Source: Hippopus hippopus (Eukaryota; Mollusca; Bivalvia; Cardiida; Cardiidae). From it: a stretch of DNA of 64,000 nucleotides. The translations under genes and the position numbers were made by a program. The number at the start of each line of letters is the position of its first letter. The stretch's first letter is position 1. Shown piece by piece: positions 27,201 through 39,200 of this stretch. The notes beneath the pieces were generated by a model. That model had not been told where the DNA came from, searched no databases, and saw only the letters and a list, made by a program, of their open reading frames with translations. Location: the NCBI GenBank assembly GCA_946811185.2, contig OX328097.1, positions 28,853,627 through 28,917,626 on the forward strand, written 5' to 3'.

Positions 27201-30200
27201 TATCACTCAAGATTCTGAGAGATAGGAATACTGTCAATCACATATGAAAAACCTTCTGTTAATTGACAAGAGTCATTTCTTCATTTTCAAAAGATTAACG
27301 TTGTTTTTAAGCAACTTGGACTAATTATCCTCTGCCGAAGGCAGACGGATATAGTTTTAGCGTTGTCCGTCTGTCCTTCAGTCCGTCCGTCTGTCTGGGA
27401 CAATATCTCCAATTCCATTGGACAGAATTTCATGAAACTTTATACGTGTTTACAATAACCTATTCCGCCGATATATTTTTTTTTTTTATTCAATGCAAAA
27501 TGGCCGACTGGGAACGATTTTGAGTTACACGGTCGTGTAAATTTTTGAAAAGGTCTTTTTCGGCGGGGGATACCATTTCAACAAAATTGTTTGTTGCCAT
27601 AGTCTTAGAAAATATTTGACAAAGAAGCATACTCAACTACATGTAAATGTCATATTTGATGTAATGTAGATAGCAGCAAATATCTTTGCAGTGAAATTGT
27701 GTCTTTTGACAAAATGTCATGTTTTAAATTTTATAATCATCAAAGAGAAAAGTACATGTGTAAAACTACCAAGGATACTTCACCTCTTTTACAGTCTCAC
27801 CAAATCCTCATTTGCTTTTTCTTAGATGGTGAAACCCAAACAGAAGAGAGTTGAGGAAGCAAGAGAGGCCCTTAAATTGGCTGAAAACAGTCTGGCACAG
27901 AAACAAGCCAGCTTAAAGAAGGTACATTTAAATAAATCAAGTAATCCTTATCCTGCCAAATAACTTAAAATGAAATTTTCAGGCAGCTAGTTAAAACCCA
28001 AATTTTGCTTTTTCAGGGGAAAAATATCTCCTTATCAGACAGTGTAGATCCAAGATCAGACTTCTCGTTCTGTGCATTCTGATCTTGATCTACACTGTCT
28101 GCAAAAGGTCCTGGCGTCAGGCTGAGCTACCTAAGGGTTTATCCATCAAACTTTATAATTAATTATAAAAGTGGCTTTTGGAGGACAGTGTAATTCAAAT
28201 TAGTCCACATGAAATATGCAGTCTAATCTGGAATCTACACTGTCAATTACTTTGAGATAATTGTAAGCTGCACAAAACAGCCATAGCTATATTTTGGTCT
28301 GTCTTCCCTGAGTTAAAATGTCTTCCCTTTGCAAAAAATGTTGTAGCAGTCCACTTCTTAAATATTTTTTCAAAAAGAGAAACTGATTGTACTCCTTTTG
28401 TTTCAATGTTTTTAGCTCACCTGAGCACAACGTGCTCAATGGGAGCTTTTAGGATCACCAGGTGTCCGTCGTGCGTCGTCAACAATTCTTTAAACATCAA
28501 CTACTCCTAAACCGCTGGGCCAATTTAGACCAAACTTGGCTGGAATGTTCCTTGGGAGGTCCTCTTTAAAAATTGTTCACAGAATTTGATTCCATCAAAA
28601 ACTCTGGTTGCCATGGCAGCCAAATGGAATTTTCTGAGAAATCCTTCAAAAATCTTCTCCTCTGAAACCGCTGATCAGATTTTGGAATAATTTCACAGAG
28701 ATGTTCCTTGGGTGACCCTTTTCAAAAACTGTTCGCGAAATTTTGATCCGTCAAGAAACATGGCTCTGGTGACTGGGGGCTACTTGCACTATACAGAAAT
28801 GAAGAAATTCTTAAAAATTCTTCTTCTCTGAAACCACTGGTCAGATTTTGAAATAATTTCATAGAAATGTTCCTTTGGTGACCCATTTCAAAAATTGTTC
28901 ACAAAATGCTGATTCGTCAAGAAACATGGCTCTGATGGGTGGGGGGGGGGGCCCACTTACACTATATGGACATGAAGAAATTCTTAAAAATTCTTCTTCT
29001 CTGAAACAGCTGGTCAGATTTTGAAATAATTTCACAGAAATGTTTCTTGGGTGACCCTTTTTGCAAATTGTTGGAGAAATTTTGATCCATCAAGAAACAT
29101 GGCTCTGATTGCTGTGGGCTATTTACACTATACGGACATGAAGAAATTCTTAAAAATTCTTTTTCTCTGAAACCGCTGGTCAGATTTTGAAATAATTTCA
29201 CAGCAATGTTCCTTGGATGACTTTTTTCAAAAATTTATCACAAAATTGTGATCTGTCAATAAACATGGCTCTGATGGTGGGGGCTATTTGCACTACAGGG
29301 ACATGAAGAGGAATTTCTTAATTCTTCTTCTCTGGAACGGCTGGTCAGATTTTGAAATAATTTCACAGAAATGTTCCTAGGGTGACCCTTTTCAAAATTT
29401 GTTAGGGAAATTTTTATTCGTCAAAAAACAACAGCCAATTGTTGGCACCTGCATGTGGTGCTCTTGTTCAACTTATGTTTTTAGTCACTACCTCAAAAAA
29501 AAATTGGCTATGGTCCTCTCAAAAATTCAGGTGAGCGATCCAGGGCCATCTTGGCCCTCTTGTTTGGGTATTCATATTGTAAAAAAGTATCTTGATTATC
29601 CATATCAAGATTGTTTTAGAATTATGTTGTTGCAATTTTGTTTCAAGGGGCACATGTTCCTATATTTTATTTGTTAATTTATAGATCCAGGACCATTTTG
29701 ACACACTGACCCAGAAGTTCAAGGAGAGTGTGGATGAGAAGGAATCCTTACAACAGCAGCAGATCCTCATACAGTCTAGGCTGCAACGTGCTGAAGTTCT
29801 CATAGAGGCTTTACAAGATGAAAAGGTACTGCACCATTATTATCCACCCACAAAACACATGTTTGGGTTAATTAGATGACCAGTGCTCTGGCAAAAGGGG
29901 GGTTTAATGCATCTTTGTAACACATTGTACCAAGCAAGTTGTCTATTAATATGGATCCATTCTGTCTACAGCTGGCTGAATCATGAGTTAGAGCAGTGTT
30001 TCGACATGCAGAAAATTTTCTAAAGTCAAAAAGTTTCAACCCAAGTCAACTTTCGCAGACTACCCAGGCTGACAGGGGTTGATACTTTTTGCAGATACAT
30101 CAAACCGCCTTTTAACAGAGTGTGTCTCATAAATTTTTTATGATTTCTCTACAGACAACTATATTTTAGACATGGCGAATTGGAAGCGTCTGCAGAGGAC

Positions 30201-33200
30201 AAATTAAATGTGGCTTGAATGTTGCACATTGCGTTTAATAAGGTAAAATACTTGTTGAGAATAGGAGAAAATGCTTTACCAGCATTTTCAACTTTTTCAA
30301 CTATCGTAAGATTTATTAAATCATAGAATTGTGTGGTAGAGGTTTAACAAGATGATTAGGTTTGATACAAGTGTTCATGTAAAAACATATTGGCTAAAGG
30401 GGCAATTTCTCCTTTACAACAATATTTCAAAAAGCGGCCAGCTGGAATATGAAAATACTCCATCTGCATAGTTGTGGTAAAGAGTCAGCATATTGTCAAG
30501 TAGGGGACTTGGTACTGATAAGTGCATGCCTTTTATTGCTATTTTTAGGTGAGATGGGCAGAGTCTGTAAATGAACTTGACTCAAAGCTTCAGGGACTGG
30601 TTGGGGATACTCTAGTGGCAGCTGCCAGTGTTTGCTATATTGGACCATATACAGCCAAGTACCGTAAATTGCTGATAAACAAATGGGTCAATATGTGCAT
30701 CGAATCAAATATCCCTATAACGAAAACGTTTGATCTTATCAAGAATACCACAGAGGCTCATCAGGTATGTTCGTTCTTTACGTTCACTTAAACTTTTATC
30801 ATTTTCAAGCAGACCATGTAGTGAAAGCATTAAAGCAAAAGAAGAATTAGCAAGTAATGGGCAATTTTTATTTTGCTCCAGTGTTTTCATGTGTATTCAT
30901 TTGTTATACATAAGTGCAAATTATCATTGTTTTATAAAGGTCTTGTCAAGGTCTTCTGTTGCATAATTGTTTCCAGGATTAACTTTTTATCAGAAGACGA
31001 AATTGACACTTCCCTAAATTCAAAGCATTTGCAGACAACAAAGTGGACATAAGTAAAGAAATTAATTGAAAGTTATTTTGGGAGGGATGGAAGACACTTG
31101 GAAAAGGAGAAAATGCTGGTTACCAGCATTTTCTCCTATTCAAACAATATTTTCACAATCATTCTTTCTCGAGGTGGTAAAGGGTTCATGAGGTAACCAA
31201 TTATTTATTTAATCTATTTTGTTGACCATAAGAAAAAAAATTGTTATGTATGTTTTTGCATTTGGTTGGAATCATTCAACTCAAACTGTTGACTGGGAGG
31301 CAAAGTGTATAGGTTTGACTGAACTTAGTGCAGAAAATCCCCATAGTTACTCCTTGTAGGCTTAATGAAAAAAGGTGACCAGTGATTTTGACCCCTAAGG
31401 TAATGGATAAAAGTACCAATAGTTGAATTTTACAGTTGGCAGGACAATATAGAGTTCTTCAGTGTCTACTAGATTTGAATAGAATAAAGTTCCAGCTGTA
31501 TTAATGCTTTACCGAACAGTCCCATCTTTTTAAATGACCCCAAGAAATAGTTCTTGTTAAGATATGATATAAAAAGGAGAAAATGCTGATGATCAGCATT
31601 TTTAGCTCACCTGAGCACAAAGTGCTCATGAGGAGCTATTGTGATCATGCTGTGTCCGGCGCCTGTCGTGTGGCGTGCGTCATGCGTTGTCCGTCGTCAA
31701 CTTTTTCACCTTGTGTACGCTCTAGAGGCCACATTTTCTGTCCAATACTCCTGAAAGTTGGTCAGAATGTTTGCCTTGATGATATCTTGGACGAGTTTGA
31801 AAATGGGCCATGTCGGGTCAAAAACTAGGTCACCAGGTCAAATCTTAGAAAAATCTTGTGTACGCTCTAGAGGCCACATTTTCAGTCCGAAACTCTTGAA
31901 AGTTGGTCAGAATATTTGTCTTGATATCTCGAACAAGTTTGAAAGTGGGCCATGTTGGGTCAAAAACTAGGTCATGAGGTCAAATCTTAGAAAAATCTTG
32001 TGTACGCTCTAGAGGCCACATTTTCAGTCCAAAACTCTTGAAAGTTGGTCAGAATATTTGTCATGATATCTCGAACAAGTTTGAAAGTGGGCCATGTTGG
32101 GTCAAAAACTAGGTCATGAGGTCAAAGCTTAGAAAAACCTTTTGTACGCTGTAGAGGCTACATTTTCAGTCCAAAACTCTTGAAAGTTGGTCAGAATGTT
32201 TGTCTTGATGATATCTCTGACAAACTTGAAAATGGGCCATGTTGGGTCAAAAACTAGGTCACTAGGTCAAATCTTAAAAAAAACCTTGTGTATGCTCCAG
32301 AAGCCACATTTTCTGTCCAATACTCTTGAAATTTGGTCAGAATATTTGTCTTGATAATATCGCAGACGAGTTCGAAAGTGGGCCATGTGGGGTCAAAAAC
32401 TAGGTCACAAGGTCAAATCTTAGAAAAACCTTGTGTACGCTCCAGAAGTCACATTTTCAGTCCAATGCTCTTTAAAGTTGGTGAGAATGTTTTTCATGAT
32501 GATAGCTTTGATGAGTTTGAAAATGGGTCATGTCAGGTCAAAAACAAGGTCACCAAGTTAAATCTTAGAAAAACCTTATGTAAGCTCTAGAGGCCACATT
32601 TTCAGTCCAATAATCTTGAAATTCGGTCAGAATGTTTGTCTTGATAATTTCTTAGACTAGTATGAAAATGGGTCATGTTGGATAAAAAAACTAGGTCATA
32701 AGGTCAAATCTCGGAAAAACCCTTTGTACTATAATTACAGTCCAATATTCTTTAAACTTTTGTTAGAATGTTTGTCGTGATGATATCTTGCATGAGTTTG
32801 AAAATGGGTCACATGGAATAAAAACTAGGTCACCAAGTTTGATCCTTGAAAAGCCGTGTGTACGCTCTAGAGGCCACATTTTCTGTCCAATAATCTTGAA
32901 ATTTGCTTTGAATGTTTGTCTTGATAATATCTTACACTAGTATGAATATGGGTCATGTTGGATAAAAAACTAGGTCACTAGGTCAATTCTCGGAAAAACC
33001 TTTTGTACACCCTACAGGCCACATTTTCTCTCAAATACTCATGAAAGTTTGTCGGAATGTATGTCTGGATAATTTCTACATGTCAAGTAGGCCGCTGAGA
33101 CAAATTCTAGAAAAAGCTTGTGTACACTCTAGAGGCCATATTTGTAAGCCCAATACTAATGAGTGTTTGTCAGAGTGTTTGTCTTAATATCTCTTAAGAG

Positions 33201-36200
33201 ATTGGAAATGGGTCATGTTTGATCAAAAGGCTCAGGTGAGCGACTTCAGGGCCATCATGGCCCTCTTGTTTCTTTTCCCCACAATGTTTTCTATGACTGC
33301 AGAGACACTCTTATTATTTGGGCCACATTAAATTTGTCATCTGCAAATGCTATGAATTTGGACTGGTCTAAAATTTTGATGTTTTGGTAAAGAGTTAAGC
33401 AAGCATGTGAGGGACCCTCAGAAAGTGCTTACTTAACGTTCAACCACATAACAAAAGTTTTAGACTGGTTCATAATCAAGGCATTTGTAGACAAGACAAA
33501 ACATCAATTATTGCTTATATAAGGTGTTGAACTTTGAAAGGGTAGTACATTGTTATATTTCCTATGATGTTTTCAAAAAACATTCTTCCTTAGGGTCTGT
33601 AAAACTCTGGATTGTTTGGTGCTCCCTTAGTACAGGCATTTTTCAACATACAAGGGTTGTTCGATATGTAATGTGTATTGTATGAAATCTCAAAAGCATT
33701 TGACTCAAATAGTGAAATGAACATTACATCCCTTCAAAGTATTCTCCGAGGTTTGAAATACATAATTTCAATCTCTGAATCCATTTCTGAAATGCGTCGC
33801 GGTAGGCTAATTTAGGTAGACCTCTGAGGCACTGACTGATGGCTGAGCCAAGGGCTTGTCGGGACTTGTAACGACGACCAGATAAGAACTTTTTAAGTTT
33901 TGGAAAAAGGAAAAAGTCGCATGAGGCTAGATCTGGAGAGTATGGTGGGTGTCGCAAGACAGTAACCTTCTCCGACTTCAAAAATTGCTTCACAAGCTCA
34001 GATGTATGTGATGGAGCATTATCATGAAGTAGACGAACATGCCTAAATCCTGACACAGGGCGTCGTTTAAGATAATATTTCTTGACCTTTTTTAGTATAA
34101 CATCTCGGTAATACCGACCTGTAACACTTTTGCCCTTGGGCACCGGAATTTGTACGGCTATACCATCACATGAGAAGAATATGCAATAAAGAACCTTCTT
34201 TGTGCTTATGCTTCTTTTGGCAACTACGGGCCTTATACCGTGTTTAGTTAGCCATAATTTTTTTATTTTGTTTCCAATTTTTCTTACTGGTTCGAAATAG
34301 TGAACCCATGTTTCGTCACCAGTAACAATGTTTGCAAATTGTCTTTGATTGAATTTGGGAAACATTTTGAGCAATTGCTTAACGGTTTGTACTCGTACCT
34401 GTTTTTGGTCATCTGTCAATATATGCGGTATCCATCTGGCAGAAATCTTTCGTACTTTCAAAATACGCTTCAAAATGAAATGCACCCGCGATAGCGATAT
34501 GCCAACAGCGTTGACAATATCACGAATCTTGTATCTGCCATCACTTTCAATTATTTCCCCGACTTTTGAGACATTTGCCTTGCCTGTTACAGTCACAGGT
34601 CGACCAGATTTTGCTGCATCTTTGACGGACTCTGTGCCAGTCAGAAATTTCTTTCTCCAACTACTAACTGTCTCATAAGATACCTTATCAGACCCATAAA
34701 CTTCCCCCCATTCAGTAAAAATCTGCATTACCGAATGACCGAGTTTTGTGCAAACTTTTACATAAGCTCTAATTTCTTCAATATTCTTAATCCGTTTCCC
34801 AACCATTTTTACAACAGTGGTCAACGACTAGCTCTGATGAAATGACTGTAAGTTTAAAACTATGTGGAGCTGAAGGCTCGTGTTTATATCGTTGGAAAGG
34901 TATTGAATAGAGCTATTCAAGCGTATCATCATCCACGAAATCGTGCAAAGCGTTATCGCGCTGTGGTACAATACACATTACATATCGAACAGCCCTCGTA
35001 TTTACTTTCTCTGGGAACTTACTGCATGCCTGCTCAAGACACATTACTAGCATAACCCTTTACCAAACAATCATAGAAGCCATGCTCTGGCAAAAGGGCT
35101 TAGTACATCTCCATGATACAATATACCAAACAAGTCACTATATAATTGTGGATCCATAGAATCCATTTTGTAGAACAACCAGCTGAATCATGAGGAAAAC
35201 TGGTCTTTTGACATGTAGAAAATTGACCAATAGCAAAAAGTTTCAGCCCATGTCAGCCTGTGCGGACTGCGTAGGCTAGGCTTACATGGGTCAATACTTT
35301 TTGCAGATGCATTAACCTCCTTTTCACAGAGCATGGCTCATATATTTTAATGGCCATGAAGAAGACAGCTTTGAAAACATTGTGGTAATAAGAAAAATAT
35401 GAGTAAGCAACACTTTCTCCTTTTCCCACAATGTTTTCTGCCATTTCAAAGACAGGTACCATCTTTTGAGCAAAGTTTAATTTGCCCTCTTGCTAATGTT
35501 TTCAATTTGGTGGAGTCTCAAACTTTGTTGCTTGGTAAAGAGTTTAATATATTTATCTAATTAAAACAATGTCTTTTGTTTATGCCTGTAGGTATTGATA
35601 TGGCAAAATGAAGGGCTGCCCTTGGATACACATTCCACTGCCAATGCTGTGATGGTGAAAAAAGGGAACAAATGGCCTCTAATGATTGATCCACAAGGAC
35701 AGGCTGCAAGGTAATTATATCATTTCAGATATTTTTTTATTATATACCAGTAAATTTTCCTGGATTAAATACATGCGTTGAGTCGGATGAAATAACACAC
35801 ATGACAGAAAACAAATCGGTATCTACAAGCAGTGAAATACGGTCCCAGATATGGTATGATGACGTATCTCACGCACGGACTAAGCATGCATTGAGTTGCG
35901 ATTTGATTGGTCAAAATGTTACGCTGTAATATTAATCAGCCATTCATGAAAACAGAGTTACTACCATCCGCACTATTAATTGTCTCATTTTGTTTGCCGT
36001 TTTCGAATAAAATGTCAATAATTGCAAAATGTTGTCGTTGAAAGTTGTAGGTATATAATAAAAGGAATATTATGTTGTAGTAACTTTCCTGGTGCTTGTA
36101 TTTACTTCTCGCTGGGTAAGAAAATTTTGACATCGTGCTCGACCTTTGGTCTTGCGCAATATCAAATTTTCTCACGCTGCTCGAACAAAATACAAGCACC

Positions 36201-39200
36201 AGGAAAGTTACTACAACATAATATTCCATATGTATTGACTGGACAACTCTGTTCAAGAAAAAACAAACATTCTGGCCTTGTTCAAAGCATTTGCAGACAA
36301 AGTTTATTTGTTTTAAGCCTTTGCATTTTAGATTGGTAAGTTCTACAACTTACATTAATTGCTTTCGATAATTGCATGCTGGAAACCTTTATCAGTACTT
36401 ATGTTCCGATGTAGGTATATCCAAAGGTTGACCTCGCTCATAGGAGGTTTCGAACTTAGAAACTCTAATGTCAGAGGCTAAGGTTCTGACCCTACACCAC
36501 TGTCACCCAGGTGTGAGCCAAGTTTTAAGTTGTTGTCTGCAAATGCTTTCAATATGGGCAGGTCTAAAAATGGTTGTCTGGTAGAGAGTGGAAGATAACC
36601 TCTGAAACCTTTGTGATAAATGATCTTTGTTAATTCATTACTGAATGACAGAACTTAACTTTTTACCAGACGACAAAATTTTAGACTTGTCGAAATTGAA
36701 AGCATTAGCAGACGACAAAATTAAAGTGATTAAAAAATTGAAAATTGTTTTGGGAAGGGTAGAAAACATTGTTGGAAAAAGAGAAAATGCTGGTTACCAG
36801 CATTTTCTTCTTTTCCCAAAATGGTTTCAAAAGGCTTCTTTCTCAGAGTCGTGAAAACTCGGGATTGTTTGGTAAAGAGTTAAGACTGGGCCAAATTAAA
36901 AGCATCTACACACACAAATTCAGCATACCTCTAAAGAAATTGTTTTGTCTTTAAAGTGGTAGACACAAGGAGAAAAAACTGGAAACCAGCATTTTCACCT
37001 TTTCCCAAATTGTTTCAAAAGCCTTCTTGTTTAGGGTGGTCAAAGCACGAGATTGTTTTATACTGGATCAACATGTCCCTGCTTCCATGTAGTTTAGTAT
37101 CAGGCTATTTTAGTCCTATCACTCACTCTTTAGCATACAGTCCTAGGTTTTAACTACCCTGAGGGAAGAAGCCTTTTAAAAACAATGTGGGAAAAGGTGA
37201 AAATGCTGGTAACCAGCATTTTCTCTCTCTCCCACAGTGTTTTCTACCCTTTCACTGGTGACTCCCACAATATGAGCCATGTTTAATTTTTGTCTGTGAA
37301 TGCTTTGAATTTAGACATGTCTAAATATGTGTCATGACTGTGAAAAAGGGTTAACTCTTTACCACATAATCCCGACTTTTAACATACCTCAGAAAGAGGC
37401 TTTTTGAAAACATTGTGGAAAAAGGAGAAAATGCTGGTCACCAGCATTTTCTCCTTTTCCCATTATGTTTTCTACCCTTTCAAAAACAAATTTCAATTTT
37501 TCAGTCAAGTTAATTTTTGTTGTCTGCAACTGCTTTCAATTTGGACTAGTCTAACATTTTGTCATTTGGTAGGGAGTTAAATAGTACAAGTGGCAAAAGG
37601 CAGATTCATTTTGAAGAAAGGAATATGTCTACATTCATATGGAAAACCACTATGCAAGAACAGGAGCAGATTCTGTGTATGAACCATTTCTCCTTTTCTT
37701 GGTGTGATTTCAAAAGCTTTAACCTTTTACCAAATGACAAAATTATAGACAGATTCCAATTGGAAACATAGTAAATGTGGCACAAGTAACGGGATTTGTC
37801 TGTAATAGAAAAGAAAATATTGTGGGAATAGAGGAAAATACTGGTTACCAGCATTTTCTCCTTCTCCCACAATGTTTTCAAAAGCTTTCTTTCTCAGGGT
37901 CGTTAAAACTCAGGATTGTGTGGTAAAGGGTTAAACTTTGCCAAGGTATAACGACCCTGAGGAAAGATGTTTTTGAAAACTTTATAGAAAAAGGAGAAAA
38001 TGCTAGTAACCACAATGTTTTCTACCCTTTCTTAACCCTTTACCACGTAATACCAGCTTTTAAAGACCCTCTGAAAGAAGCTTTTTGAAAACATTGTGGG
38101 AAAAGGAGAAAATGCTGGTAACCAGCATTTTCTCCTTTTCCCACAATATTTTCTTCCCTTTCATTACCAATTTCAACTTTGGAGTCATATTTATTTTGTC
38201 ATCTGCAAATGTTTTCAATTTGGACAAGTAAAATTTCGTTGTGTGGGTAAGAATTAAACAAATCCCATCTTTTGGTCCATGTTAAATTTGTTGTCAACAA
38301 AATTAATACTTTGGACAAGTTTGAAATTTTGATGTGTGGTAACAGTTAAATTACTGGACTGAAGGTTGTAATTTCATATTGATGGGTTAACCCTTTACCA
38401 AACAAGCCTGTATTTTTGCAACTCTTACAGACAACAAAATGTTAGACTTGACCAGCATTTCCTCCTGTTCCCAGAATGTTTTCAGCAGTCTTCTTCAGGG
38501 TCCTAGTACCAGTGAAACCCAGGAAATACATGAATATGCAAGCTGTGGCCATTATATAAGTGAAATAAAGTTGAAAGCGGCAAAAAACACCATTCAAACA
38601 ATCAATCTTCAGGGCCATTAACACAAAGTATTGTTTGATTAACTCTTTAAGAGTTAACTTTTTACCAGATGGCAAAATCTTAAATCTGTCCATCTTATAG
38701 ATTTTGCAAGATGACAAGATGTAGATAACAATGGAATTGGCTTTTAAAGGATAGAACATACTGTGGAAATATAAGGAGTAAATATTTGATACCAATATGT
38801 TCTCCTTTTCTCAAAATATAGTTTGATAACCGTTCTTCCCTGGCATCATCAAAAACAGGATTGTTTTGAAAAGGCTTACTAAAGGTCCCCTAACTTATCA
38901 GTAAATATCTAGTATCATCAGCGTTTTCTTAAAGGCTATTTGGTCAATCTCGGTAGCTTCCGTCTGTTAATATGAGAGTTAGGGGCTGTAGACTCACGAA
39001 CTCATCGGTAAATATCATGTAAAATCGACGTTTTCATAAAGGCTATTTGGCCAATCTCGGCAGCTTCCGTCTTTTAATATGGGAGTTAGGGGCTGTAGAC
39101 CTTAACAACACTTAACTCTTTACCAAACGACAAACATTTAGACTGGTCCAAATTGAAAGGATTTGCAGACGACAAATTAAATGTAACTGAAAAGATGATT

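Larger units (their letters stand above)
33651..34998 (-). mobile_element. Mariner transposon, apparently complete
   Basis: The 32-bp inverted termini are CAAGGGTTGTTCGATATGTA.. (33651-33682) and the complement of 34967-34998, which differ at two positions. TA dinucleotides at 33649-33650 and 34999-35000 are the expected target duplication. One uninterrupted transposase ORF fills the inside. Total length 1,348 bp is normal for mariner. Confidence 0.95.

Noticed and set aside
37606..37881. Open frames with repeated peptides such as [12 protein letters not shown] and GYQHFLLFP
   Set aside because: They are translations of the family A palindrome in two frames and recur wherever the repeat does. 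They carry no independent coding signal.
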